A DNA stretch of 64,000 bases from JBBQYD01 sp942493075 (GTDB lineage Bacteria; Verrucomicrobiota; Verrucomicrobiia; Limisphaerales; UBA8199): the NCBI GenBank assembly GCA_942493075.1, contig OW818681.1:4650001-4714000 (forward strand). The letters are read 5' to 3'. Below the pieces are notes generated by a model that did not search any database, had not been told where the DNA came from, and saw only the letters and a program-made list of their open reading frames with translations. Positions 18,557 to 27,113 of this stretch are shown piece after piece. A program made the position numbers and the translations under genes. How positions within the stretch are numbered: position 1 is the stretch's first letter; each line of letters begins with the position of its first letter.

Positions 18557-20512
18557 TTAGCGTTTAATCGGCACCTCAGGCAACCACACAGTCATGTCTC
18601 CTGGTGCGCGATTGGCATTAGCGAAATACGGAATGGCAACGAACTTTGCCGGGCGAGCTTCGGGCAATCGGTCGGCAGATAAGTAAAGAGTGTCAGGCCA
18701 GGGCTCCTGAGCCAGGCAAGCCCCTCGAATCACGGTAACTCCGCCCAGAAGGTCAGGTTCGAATTTGGCTTTGAGTGAGCTTTCTGCAGGAAGTGCCAAC
18801 TGCCGCACGGGCGCTGCGTTATCCGCTGCTTCTACGCAATAAACCAACGGACCGCGTTGGAGCGCAACCATGCCCCGGCTCGCGTCAACTCGAGAGTTCG
18901 CCAGGAGACGTTGCACCGGCATAGGCAGCGATAGATGGATCGTATCGCCCGCTTTCCAAAGACGTCGCACCCTGGCATATCCTTGAATCGGCACAAGCCG
19001 AACCGCCTTCCCATTGACGGTCAAACGCGGATTTGGACACCAGGTGGGCACCCGGACGTTGATCCCGAACTCGGCAGGTTGTTTTGGATCGACGTCGAGA
19101 CGGATATCCCCCTTCCATGGATAACTGGTCACTTGGCTTAACCCCACTTGAGAGTTGGCGATCGTCACACGCGCTCGGCTGCCGATGAACTGACTAACAT
19201 ATATATCCTGGTGATCCTGGGCATAAATGTAGCCGGGCAAGGCCCCCATCATTTTGAGGAACATAGGCGGACAACAAGGACATGAATGCCATGCCCAGCG
19301 GCTGCGCTTGCTATCGGCTTCAAGCGGGTTCTCGTAGAAGTAAGAGTCCCCTTTGAGCGAGACGCCACTTAAGATGCCATTGTAAAGCACTCGCTCCAGC
19401 TCATCCGCGTACCGGCCATCTGCCAGAGCCAGGTTCATATTCTGGTGAAAGAAGGCAGCGCCGATAGCCGCGCAGGTCTCCAGATAACCGTTGTTAGGCA
19501 GCAGGTAGTCTGGACCAAACCCTTCGTGTCCAGCGATGGCACCCAATCCACCAATCACGTACATGCGGCGGTCGACCATGCTGTTCCAGAGTCGCTGGGC
19601 AGCCTGGAGATAATCCTCTCGGCCATTCACCATTGCAGCCGCGCTCAGTCCCGCGCAGAGCAGTGTGGCCCGCACCGCATGACCCTCGATCGTCTTTTGT
19701 TCCAAGACCGGCTGGTGATCCTGCCCGTAAGCGCCATAGCTTTCCCGTCCTTCATGTCGCCCGCGATTCTCGATCCAAAACTCGGCTAGTCTGAGGTATC
19801 GAGTTTCCTCAACAGGAACCCCCATTCTATCCTTCAACTCTGGATGCTCTCGAAACAGCAAATAGAGCTTCACTAGTGCTTCCTCGCCGAGAGAGTGGCC
19901 TGGCACAACGTTCTTGCGGGGCGGTGGTCCCATCACATCGCACATGTGATTGGCCAGCCTGGTAGCTGTTGCCAGAAGGCGGGTTTTCCCCGTTGCCTGA
20001 TAATAGTGAACGGCCGCTTCGACCATGGCTCCAGCATTGTAGAGGTCGTGCTGCCAGCGATTGTTTCCTCCATTAAGTCCCCAACGATGATTCGGCTCTT
20101 TGAGCTGCGTGTAGGTGTTGAGGTAGCCATCCGGGTCCTTGCTTGCAGCCGCGGCAATGCGTTCGATGTAGGAATCCAGTTGCGCTTCGAGGGCCGGATC
20201 GGGCTGACCGGCCAGAAAATCGGCAGAACCGCGAATCATTTCGTAGATCAACCCATCGTACCAGGGAGGCCCAGCGTGGTCTCCACCGGTCCCATCTCGA
20301 ATTTTGTCGAAGTTCGCAAAAGCACCATCCTTCTCGAATTTCGCAAAACAATCGGGGATCGTCACCGTGCGCCAGGTTTTGAATCTGGGAGCCCAGAAAC
20401 CGTCATCAACACTCACCTGCTGAATGGGAACCGGTTTGAGTGAGTGACTGGTGGATGGCTGCCCCTGCAAAAGCGCAGGCATTAGGCAGAGGCAGAAGAG
20501 CAAGGGTCTCAT
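18557..20512 (-). CDS. Exported GH127 beta-L-arabinofuranosidase
   Basis: This 651-aa member of the DUF1680/GH127 family is the first gene of the arabinoside operon. A signal peptide (residues 1-18, ending at QGQ) is followed by the family N-terminus VSVDDGFWAPRF. The zinc-thiolate active site is complete: Glu345 and Cys347 (LETCAA) and the Cys413-Cys414 pair (SCPCCPPM). In characterised GH127 enzymes the first Cys of the pair is the nucleophile and the others bind zinc. A C-terminal beta-sandwich completes the usual length. Its likely substrates are beta-linked arabinofuranosides such as those on plant hydroxyproline-rich glycoproteins. Together with GH51 it would remove both anomers. Confidence 0.92.
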   Translation of the reverse strand: MRPLLFCLCLMPALLQGQPSTSHSLKPVPIQQVSVDDGFWAPRFKTWRTVTIPDCFAKFEKDGAFANFDKIRDGTGGDHAGPPWYDGLIYEMIRGSADFLAGQPDPALEAQLDSYIERIAAAASKDPDGYLNTYTQLKEPNHRWGLNGGNNRWQHDLYNAGAMVEAAVHYYQATGKTRLLATATRLANHMCDVMGPPPRKNVVPGHSLGEEALVKLYLLFREHPELKDRMGVPVEETRYLRLAEFWIENRGRHEGRESYGAYGQDHQPVLEQKTIEGHAVRATLLCAGLSAAAMVNGREDYLQAAQRLWNSMVDRRMYVIGGLGAIAGHEGFGPDYLLPNNGYLETCAAIGAAFFHQNMNLALADGRYADELERVLYNGILSGVSLKGDSYFYENPLEADSKRSRWAWHSCPCCPPMFLKMMGALPGYIYAQDHQDIYVSQFIGSRARVTIANSQVGLSQVTSYPWKGDIRLDVDPKQPAEFGINVRVPTWCPNPRLTVNGKAVRLVPIQGYARVRRLWKAGDTIHLSLPMPVQRLLANSRVDASRGMVALQRGPLVYCVEAADNAAPVRQLALPAESSLKAKFEPDLLGGVTVIRGACLAQEPWPDTLYLSADRLPEARPAKFVAIPYFANANRAPGDMTVWLPEVPIKR

Positions 20513-20816
20513 AGGTTAAACTTTGCCCGAACAAGGCCAGTCTCCAAATGCGAGCCCGGTTTGAGCAGGATCATCGTGCCAAGGATCAACGAAGTGTCCA
20601 TGTGTTTTTGCCGTTGGCATTTTGAGATTCTTTGCGGCGTTTATTAACTCCGGCCAAATGCCAAAGGCTATCAGGATACTCATTGTTCTTGGGTCGATTC
20701 AGGATTGAATGGAATTGGAAAGTCCCGGATAGAAGACTCGATATCAGGAAATCGCTGAGAATGTTTGCACGGTTGTTTAGGCTTGCTCGGATCACTCCTT
20801 GAAGGTAGGCAGAGGG
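20513..20816. promoter_or_regulatory. Divergent control region between GH127 operon and XylR-type regulator
   Basis: This 304-nt region holds no gene and must contain both promoters. A 9-bp inverted repeat, TTGGCATTT (20614-20622) and AAATGCCAA (20656-20664), lies within it and is a candidate operator half-site pair; assignment to the adjacent regulator is inference. The regulator's ATG (20817) is preceded by AAGGT (20802-20806). Confidence 0.45.
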
Positions 20817-21971
20817 ATGCATCCGCCGCCCAGAGTCGCCCTGATTATCGAGAGCTCAGGCATCTATGGAAGGCGGATACTCAATGGAGTTGCGCGGTAT
20901 CTGCGTTCACACCATCGCTGGTCGGTCTTCCTGGAGCAGCACGCGCTGGGTGTGCGACCTCCTGCCTGGCTCTTTTCCAGCAAATGGGATGGTATTCTGA
21001 GCCGTCCTACGGACCCGGAACTGGCGCAGCTTTTTCAAAGGATGTCGTTGCCGGTTGTCGATATGAATGATCTGCACGAGGACTTGGGATTACCCTGGGT
21101 CGGCTCCAATCACAGGGGCATTGGTGAAATGGGAGCATCTCACCTTTTGGAGCGCGGCTTCCGCCATTTTGCGTTCGCAGGGTTTGCGGGCGAGTTGTGG
21201 GCGGCCAGGCGGCGCGAGGGGTTTTGTGCCAGTGCTGAGGCACAGGGGTTTGAAGTTTCGGTTTATGAATCAACCTGGCGGGGCATGGATGCCCCAAGTT
21301 GGGATAAGGACCTGGAGGATATAGTTATATGGCTTCAAGGATTGCCGCAGCCTTTAGGCCTGATGAGCTGCAATGATGTGCGCGGTTTGCACGTGCTGGA
21401 CGCCTGCGCAAGGCTTGGCCTTCTGGTGCCAGAACAAGTGGCAGTCGTCGGTGTGGATGATGAAGAGGTGCTCTGCGAACTCTGCACTCCGGCTCTCTCC
21501 AGCGTCCAGCCCAACGCTGAACAAATCGGTTATGGCGCTGCCGAACTGCTGGATCACCTGATGGCTGGTAAGTCACCTAAACAAAAACGCATCTCCGTAA
21601 ATCCAATCCGGGTGGTAGCGCGCCGTTCTACTGAGGCTTTGGCCATTGAGGACAAAGTGGTCGCAGCAGCAATGAGATTCATTCATGACCAGGCGTTATT
21701 CGGATGCAGTGTGTCGGACGTGGTGCAACAGGTTAAGGTTTCTCGCAGCGTCCTGGAACGAAGGTTTCGGGAGCACCTGAAGCGCTCTCCCCAAGAGGAG
21801 ATCCGGGCCGTTCGTCTCAACCGGGTGAAGCAATTGCTTACGGACACTAATTTCACTTTGGAACGGATTGCCGAGCTTTCCGGCTTCGATCACCCAGAAT
21901 ACCTCAATGTGATGTTCAAACGACTGTGTGGCTTGAACCCCGGGCAATACCGACGCAAACACCGGAAATAA
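20817..21971 (+). CDS. XylR-type AraC-family transcriptional regulator (LacI-like sensor domain)
   Basis: This 384-aa regulator has a periplasmic-binding-protein/LacI-type sugar-sensing domain (residues ~5-265; RVALIIESSGIYGRRILNGVARYL, then VGSNHRGIGEMGASHLLERGFRHFAFAGF). A C-terminal AraC helix-turn-helix pair fills ~285-384 (VKVSRSVLERRFREHLKRSP; LERIAELSGFDHPEYLNVMFKR). This is the E. coli XylR architecture. Divergence from the GH127-GH51 operon suggests a pentose or arabinoside sensor activating those enzymes. An in-frame TTG at 20799 is a less likely start. No transporter or arabinose isomerase gene is nearby, so catabolism must be encoded elsewhere. Confidence 0.9.
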   Translation: MHPPPRVALIIESSGIYGRRILNGVARYLRSHHRWSVFLEQHALGVRPPAWLFSSKWDGILSRPTDPELAQLFQRMSLPVVDMNDLHEDLGLPWVGSNHRGIGEMGASHLLERGFRHFAFAGFAGELWAARRREGFCASAEAQGFEVSVYESTWRGMDAPSWDKDLEDIVIWLQGLPQPLGLMSCNDVRGLHVLDACARLGLLVPEQVAVVGVDDEEVLCELCTPALSSVQPNAEQIGYGAAELLDHLMAGKSPKQKRISVNPIRVVARRSTEALAIEDKVVAAAMRFIHDQALFGCSVSDVVQQVKVSRSVLERRFREHLKRSPQEEIRAVRLNRVKQLLTDTNFTLERIAELSGFDHPEYLNVMFKRLCGLNPGQYRRKHRK

Positions 21972-21991
21972 TGACCAGAAGCCGAAGAGCA

Positions 21992-22023
21992 GGCAGAGGC
22001 TGGGTGTAACCTGGGCCTCTGCC
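21992..22023. terminator. Hairpin between convergent genes
   Basis: A perfect 9-bp stem, GGCAGAGGC (21992-22000) and GCCTCTGCC (22015-22023), with a 14-nt loop, lies between the convergent regulator and alcohol dehydrogenase genes. The T tracts are weak on both strands, so termination is likely but not certain. Confidence 0.45.
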
Positions 22024-22036
22024 GCTTTGAAAGAGG

Positions 22037-23092
22037 TCAGGATTTCAAGGATGCCATATCGATCACAAACCGGTACCGGACATCTTGTTTGAGCAAACGC
22101 TCCCATGCTTCGTTGATTTTTTGGATGGGGATGATCTCGATATCAGACGTGATCTTGTGTGCGGCGCAGAAATCGAGCATCTCCTGAGTCTCGGCGATGC
22201 CGCCAATCCCGGAGCCAGCAAAGCTGCGGCGTGGCAGAATCAGATTAAACGCCGCTACTGGCAATGGCTGTTCCGGAGCACCTACGAGCGTCAATGTGCC
22301 ATCGAGCTTCAACATCGAGAGATAAGCGTTGATGTCGTGCTGGGCTGAAACGCAGTCGAGGATGAAATTGAAGCTTCCCAGGTGTTTCTTCATCGCCTCC
22401 GGATCTTTGGATACCACGACTTCATGCGCTCCAAGGCGCAGGCCATCCGGGATCTTGCCTGGAGAGGTGGTGAACAGGACCACATGGGCCCCGAAAGCTC
22501 GGGCGAACTTCACAGCCATATGCCCCAATCCACCAAGGCCAACGATCCCGACTTTCTGCCCCGGGCCAACTTTCCAATGGCGTAGCGGTGAGTAGGTGGT
22601 GATACCAGCGCAGAGGAGCGGAGCGGTAGCGGCAAGATCGAGCCCAGCCGGCACGCGAAGCACGAACGATTCATCGGCTACGATGCTGGTGGAATAGCCC
22701 CCGAAGGTCGGTCCACCCAGGAACTTGTCCTCACCGTTGTAGGTAAATGTTGGAAAGGAGAGACAATACTGCTCAAGCCCCGCCTGACAATTCTCGCACG
22801 TCCGGCAGGAGTCAACCATGCACCCGATCGCCGCGATGTCGCCCACCTTGAACTTGGATGCCTTAGCCCCTGCCCGAGTTATTCGACCCACAATCTCGTG
22901 TCCGGGCACACACGGGTAAACCGTGTTATGCCACTCATTGCGGGCTTGATGCAGGTCCGAATGGCAGACCCCGCAGAACAGAATATCGATTTCTACATCT
23001 GTCGGACCCGGCGAGCGCCGATTTATCCCGAGAGGTGAGAGCGGAGAGGTTGCCGCCTGAACTCCAAAAGCCTGGATTTTGGTCGTAGTCAT
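22037..23092 (-). CDS. Zinc-dependent NAD(P)-linked alcohol dehydrogenase (cinnamyl-alcohol/YahK type)
   Basis: This 351-aa medium-chain dehydrogenase/reductase has the catalytic zinc ligands in CGVCHSDLH and PGHEIVG. The structural-zinc Cys cluster is CMVDSCRTCENCQAGLEQYC, and the Rossmann glycine motif is VGLGGLGHMAVKFA. The family oxidises or reduces aldehydes and primary alcohols with NADP(H), often for detoxification. It is a single gene, convergent with the upstream regulator. The substrate cannot be read from sequence. Confidence 0.9.
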   Translation of the reverse strand: MTTTKIQAFGVQAATSPLSPLGINRRSPGPTDVEIDILFCGVCHSDLHQARNEWHNTVYPCVPGHEIVGRITRAGAKASKFKVGDIAAIGCMVDSCRTCENCQAGLEQYCLSFPTFTYNGEDKFLGGPTFGGYSTSIVADESFVLRVPAGLDLAATAPLLCAGITTYSPLRHWKVGPGQKVGIVGLGGLGHMAVKFARAFGAHVVLFTTSPGKIPDGLRLGAHEVVVSKDPEAMKKHLGSFNFILDCVSAQHDINAYLSMLKLDGTLTLVGAPEQPLPVAAFNLILPRRSFAGSGIGGIAETQEMLDFCAAHKITSDIEIIPIQKINEAWERLLKQDVRYRFVIDMASLKS

Positions 23093-23203
23093 GGGATGAA
23101 CTTACCGTGAGATTGGGATCTGTCACGAGAAGAACACGCCTCCCGACCAAGGAGTTGGGCGGAACAAGTGGGAAGCTTTGGAGGGTAAGGCTATGCGCTT
23201 ACA

Positions 23204-23740
23204 CTAAGCACCGCGGGAAATTCGCAGTTTGGCTCCTACCACCAGGCGGTCGTTTGAAAGATTATTCGACGCACGAATGGTTTTAACGGAGGTTTTGTAG
23301 GTCTTAGCTATCCCAGAGAGCGTATCGCCTGATTTAACCGTATGAACATATTCGGCAGGTTGGGAGACTTCTTCTGGAGTGCTGGCTTGAACCGAGGCAT
23401 TGGCCAGCACAGGGGCCTGAGCATCAGGGAGCGCCTGAGATTGAGCAGGGAACGTCGGTTGGGCTTCCCTGGCTCTCACGACCAGAGTTCCACCGGGCTC
23501 CTCGCCACCCAGCGCCGCCGGATAACCATGGGCCGCTGTCCTGGGCATCGCATCACTACGACAGCCCTGGAACAGGAGAACTGAAAAAACCGCCACGTGT
23601 GCTGCCAGCACGGCCATGAACCCAAGCTTGAACCGTTCTCTTCCACTCCGTCGAGGAACGACAATCAGGGAAACCGCTGGAACAAATGGGTTCGGATTTT
23701 TCACTCTTTCATAGGATGCATAGAGGATGCCAAACCGCAA
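23204..23740 (-). CDS. LysM-domain envelope protein
   Basis: This 178-aa protein has a hydrophobic segment (about residues 40-58) ending in LLFQGC, which could be a lipobox or a membrane anchor. A low-complexity Ala/Pro linker follows, and then one LysM domain at the C-terminus (HTVKSGDTLSGIAKTYKTSV). LysM binds peptidoglycan glycan chains, so the protein probably tethers to the cell wall. The start is uncertain because the N-terminal 40 residues are unusual for a signal peptide; internal starts would give a shorter lipoprotein. There is no obvious operon partner. Confidence 0.75.
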   Translation of the reverse strand: MRFGILYASYERVKNPNPFVPAVSLIVVPRRSGRERFKLGFMAVLAAHVAVFSVLLFQGCRSDAMPRTAAHGYPAALGGEEPGGTLVVRAREAQPTFPAQSQALPDAQAPVLANASVQASTPEEVSQPAEYVHTVKSGDTLSGIAKTYKTSVKTIRASNNLSNDRLVVGAKLRISRGA

Positions 23741-23863
23741 AGAACAGCCTTCATGATTTGACCGCAGAGGGAACTGCTAGCGCGGTGCTTTGGAGCCCGA
23801 ACCGGCGCTGCCTGAAATCAGGACATAGGTAATTGGGAGATGCCCATGATCAATGCAGGGTTC

Positions 23864-25189
23864 CTAATGCCTGAACCAGCCTAATGTCCTCCAATTACGT
23901 CTGTACATCATTCCAAGCACCCGCACGCAAACGACCATGCAGTAAAGGAAAAGGAAGTCCAAAGGCAGACTCCAGAGCAGGTCACGGATGAGTTCTTTCC
24001 AGAAACCGGCGGGAGTGTCCGCGACCGCCCCGAGCTCCTGTATCAGCAGCCATGAACCGTTCCAGATCCCCAACCCGGCCATGAAGAATAGACATACCCA
24101 GGCGTAGTCCTTGGGAATCTTCAGAATTGCAGGCAGAACCACAAACGGATTGGCCGATTTCGCACTGCCAGTAAGGGAAACTACCAGCAAGGCCATCGGC
24201 AGGTAAATGATGCCCATCAGGAATAACGGGTAGAACAGGAACGGTGCAAAATCATACTTCCCTGAGAAGTACGAGTAGAGCACCGCCGGGCCAAAACAAA
24301 CCGCCAATGTTCCCAGGCATGATAGAAACGGCTGGACCAGATCTTCCCCGAACGACGCGATCTCCGGCCAATCAGGCAGCACATCTTCGTCATTGGAGCA
24401 TGAAACGACTATTTTCTGTACGTAGGCAAATAGCCAACCCCAGCTAAAAATCAGTAAGATTACCAATGCAGCGGCACCCAACATCGGCACAAACCGCACG
24501 ACCATCATAAACAAATCCACCAGCCAGAACACAATCGTGCCCAGGATCAAGAACAACGCCCCGCCTTTGGCAAACGGATAGGCGAAGGCACTTCCCAACC
24601 GCTGCCTCAGGGTCATATTGCTCCGGGCCTCCAACCGGGCCCGTTCAGCTTCGTGTTCCGCCACCGACAGTGTTCTCGAAGCACAGAGCGCGCACCTGTG
24701 CGTGGTTTTCTCTCCAATCTTCCTGGCCGGAGAGCACTGGCTGCACAGAAACGTATGGCACCGTGGGCAAACCCACTCCCCCTCAGTTTGGGGGTGCTTA
24801 TAGCACGGATGTTCCACAGCTTGCGCCTGTGCCAGCGGCTCTTCTTCCTCTGCGCTGGCCACGTTGCCAGCGGCAACAGCCACGTGAATCCTGGCCCGCA
24901 CTGGCGCTTCATGCCGTAGCCGGATGTCTCCCAACCTGAGCACCTGGCCGGGCTGAAGCACGGCCTCTTCCGATACTGGCTCCTCATCGATAAAAGTGCC
25001 GTTCGTAGAACCCAGATCTTTCACGATCACTCGGCCGCCTGAAACGATAATGTGGCAGTGATGGCTCGAGACAGTCGGGTGGTTAATCCGGAAATCGTTG
25101 TCCTCGGTCCGCCCTACCGAAAACTGACCAGCTTTTAAGTCCAGGACCGTTGAAGGGATCTCCTCCGAGATGATTTGCAGAGAGCTCAT
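23864..25189 (-). CDS. FHA-domain, zinc-finger-like, polytopic membrane protein
   Basis: This 441-aa protein starts at the ATG that overlaps the upstream M48 stop (ATGA), which fixes the start better than the longer open frame to 25330. An FHA domain (~15-90: FSVGRTEDNDFRI, SSHHCHIIV, DLGSTNGTFID) binds phosphothreonine peptides in known cases. A Cys/His cluster (~125-165: HPCYKHPQ, CPRCHTFLCSQC, HRCALC) resembles a B-box/zinc ribbon. The C-terminal half has about six hydrophobic segments, with a polar stretch 'NDEDVLPDWPE' between the second and third. It is cotranslated with the membrane M48 peptidase, so the two may act together in envelope quality control. The exact function is unknown. 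Confidence 0.85.
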   Translation of the reverse strand: MSSLQIISEEIPSTVLDLKAGQFSVGRTEDNDFRINHPTVSSHHCHIIVSGGRVIVKDLGSTNGTFIDEEPVSEEAVLQPGQVLRLGDIRLRHEAPVRARIHVAVAAGNVASAEEEEPLAQAQAVEHPCYKHPQTEGEWVCPRCHTFLCSQCSPARKIGEKTTHRCALCASRTLSVAEHEAERARLEARSNMTLRQRLGSAFAYPFAKGGALFLILGTIVFWLVDLFMMVVRFVPMLGAAALVILLIFSWGWLFAYVQKIVVSCSNDEDVLPDWPEIASFGEDLVQPFLSCLGTLAVCFGPAVLYSYFSGKYDFAPFLFYPLFLMGIIYLPMALLVVSLTGSAKSANPFVVLPAILKIPKDYAWVCLFFMAGLGIWNGSWLLIQELGAVADTPAGFWKELIRDLLWSLPLDFLFLYCMVVCVRVLGMMYRRNWRTLGWFRH

Positions 25190-26361
25190 AGAAGCGGTCG
25201 CTTTCCTCTTAGTTTTTCCCTTAGCTTTTTCCATTTGATCATCAAATCCTCCTTGGAAGGCGAGTTGGTCTTGCTCCACCCAAGGTCCGGAACAGGTTTG
25301 AATCGGGTATCCTTGGGAATGCCCTCCCATTTCTGCTCCAATCGCTTGATCCGCTCTTCCAATAGCGGGTGGCTCTGCAGCATCCTTGGATCTTCGGATT
25401 CGCCGACATCGGCAGCTTGGAACTTGCGAAACATGCTGATTAACCCCCGCGGATCAATCCCCTGCTCTACCAGCATGTTCCATCCCGCGTCGTCTGCTTC
25501 CCACTCCAGTTCGCGCGAGTAGGCGAGGTTTACCAGTTCATTGGCTCCCGACGACAGGGCTGAAAGCAGGTTGCTTCGATCTCCAAACAGCCATTTGAAC
25601 AGGAACGTATGCCCCTGGTGCGCGATCAATATTCTCATCCCATGATGGCGTTGCAGATGCGCTGCCTCATGGGCCAAAACTCCGATCAGTTCCTCCGGCC
25701 GTTCAGCCATGTTCAATAGGCCTGAGCTGACGTAGAAATAACCGCCTGGGATCACGAAAGCATTAGGTGACGGATCGGCATAAATATGCACTTTGGGCTC
25801 GTAGGAGTTACTCGACCGGCGTTCCAGCAAGGCGGACAGGTGCTTCCGAATCGCATTGGTCGTGGGCGCTTTAATCAGCAGCAACACCTCGTCCACTTCC
25901 TTCGACGTGGTCTTCCCGATTTCCAGCTCGTAACTCTTCGGCACCCGGCTGACGGCCCAGGAAAGCAACCATCCCCCGGCATTCATCGTCAGAATGGCTA
26001 TCACCATAAAGCCAGCCAGAAACACCAAGGTTGCTTTCAATCGGCTCCGGTCGTCACAGCGTCGCAAAATTTCAGCAACCTGATGGTGGGTCTGGGCGTG
26101 TTTACTGAATGGATACTCTTGCAGGATTGACCTCTCTCTGGTCAGCAGCGCAAAGCCTGGATAGTCCTGATGGGAAAAACTGATCGGATCATTCTTGCCC
26201 CCATCACACTCGATTTGCAGCCCGTCAAAAGGCAACTCTACCACCTCATCATCGGACTGAGCCCTCACCACGCGGCCAATGACCAGCAAACGGCAGATGG
26301 TTACCTCACCCCCCTCGAAGTGAGCTATCCAGGCAGGAAAAGATCTCGGTACCTGCTTCAT
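25186..26361 (-). CDS. M48-family membrane metallopeptidase
   Basis: This ~391-aa protein is predicted from the ATG at 26361; an upstream in-frame start at 26409 is possible. An N-terminal ~100-residue beta-rich cytosolic domain precedes a TM segment (FLAGFMVIAILTMNAGGWLL). The zinc site HEAAH (His231, Glu232, His235) and the downstream Glu region (ELEWEADDAGW) define the M48 catalytic core. A further motif, FVIPGGYFYVSSGLL, is typical of M48 enzymes with extracytoplasmic active sites. A C-terminal basic tail ends at the ATGA overlap with the FHA gene. M48 enzymes such as HtpX and BepA degrade misfolded envelope proteins. Confidence 0.9.
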   Translation of the reverse strand: MKQVPRSFPAWIAHFEGGEVTICRLLVIGRVVRAQSDDEVVELPFDGLQIECDGGKNDPISFSHQDYPGFALLTRERSILQEYPFSKHAQTHHQVAEILRRCDDRSRLKATLVFLAGFMVIAILTMNAGGWLLSWAVSRVPKSYELEIGKTTSKEVDEVLLLIKAPTTNAIRKHLSALLERRSSNSYEPKVHIYADPSPNAFVIPGGYFYVSSGLLNMAERPEELIGVLAHEAAHLQRHHGMRILIAHQGHTFLFKWLFGDRSNLLSALSSGANELVNLAYSRELEWEADDAGWNMLVEQGIDPRGLISMFRKFQAADVGESEDPRMLQSHPLLEERIKRLEQKWEGIPKDTRFKPVPDLGWSKTNSPSKEDLMIKWKKLREKLRGKRPLL

Positions 26362-26686
26362 AAGGCGTATGTGCCGGTGATTCTTGACGCAGCCTCTCAG
26401 GTTAATCAAGCATTGTCAATGCAACGTGCGCCGATCCGAAGAACCAGGATTGATTTTGTTTTGATTTCGGGCTACCAAGACGTCGTCGTGAGGCGTAGGA
26501 CAACGATCTAGCGACATACTCGATAACAATGACAAGATACTCGGCTAAGTTGCTTTTTCAATACCGGGCGGATCTTGGCAGGAGGAGGAGCGACACGATA
26601 CTTCGGTGCGAGGAGCGTCTCAGTGTCATCGCCGCTGGAAGTGCATGTACGGCACTTCCTTTTATGACCTGCTGCTCCACTGCCGG
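26362..26686. other. 325-nt divergent non-coding region
   Basis: No convincing gene was found. The region should hold promoters for the leftward M48-FHA operon and the rightward small membrane-protein gene. Its right end carries the hairpin described at 26635-26662. Confidence 0.5.
26635..26662 (+). terminator. Hairpin with T tail in leader of small membrane gene (possible attenuator)
   Basis: A perfect 8-bp stem, GGAAGTGC (26635-26642) and GCACTTCC (26650-26657), is followed by TTTTA. It lies 25 nt upstream of the ATG at 26687, so it may be a leader attenuator or the terminator of an unseen short transcript. Confidence 0.45.
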
Positions 26687-27085
26687 ATGAGCTCGCCAGC
26701 GACATTGATTGGTTGGATGAAAGCGATCGGGGTCTTCCTCGCATGCCTTCTTGCCTGTTGCTTGCTCCCCATCGTTGCCGTTTACGGCCACGCATTTGTG
26801 CCATTGCCGGACTTGCTGTTCTTTTTTCCACAACTAGCCTTCCCCTACGATAACGTAGTGGTTAACGCAGCATCTGGTCAGCAGACAGTGTTTTCTCACC
26901 CCGCCGCGCTGACTCTCTCGGTGCTCCAATGGGGACTTTTGGCCGTGGGGTTTGGCTGGCTGGCACGGCGTCTGAGGATTCGTCACATGTTGTTGGTCGC
27001 GGTACTAGTCATTGTGGCAGCCACATTGATTACCCATTATGGAATCAAGATGTTTGGGGCGACCGTCACTCTTGATGGGCTATAA
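26687..27085 (+). CDS. Small polytopic membrane protein, unknown
   Basis: This 132-aa protein has three hydrophobic segments: residues ~10-35 (FLACLLACCLLPIVAVYG), ~70-92 and ~98-118. No family was recognised. The ATG at 26687 was chosen because the longer frame runs through the leader hairpin. It is followed after 28 nt by the ankyrin-protein gene, so the two may be cotranscribed. Coding status rests on membrane-like composition and context. Confidence 0.55.
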   Translation: MSSPATLIGWMKAIGVFLACLLACCLLPIVAVYGHAFVPLPDLLFFFPQLAFPYDNVVVNAASGQQTVFSHPAALTLSVLQWGLLAVGFGWLARRLRIRHMLLVAVLVIVAATLITHYGIKMFGATVTLDGL

Positions 27086-27113
27086 CCAGCATGCAGAGCA
27101 AACGAGGCGCGCT

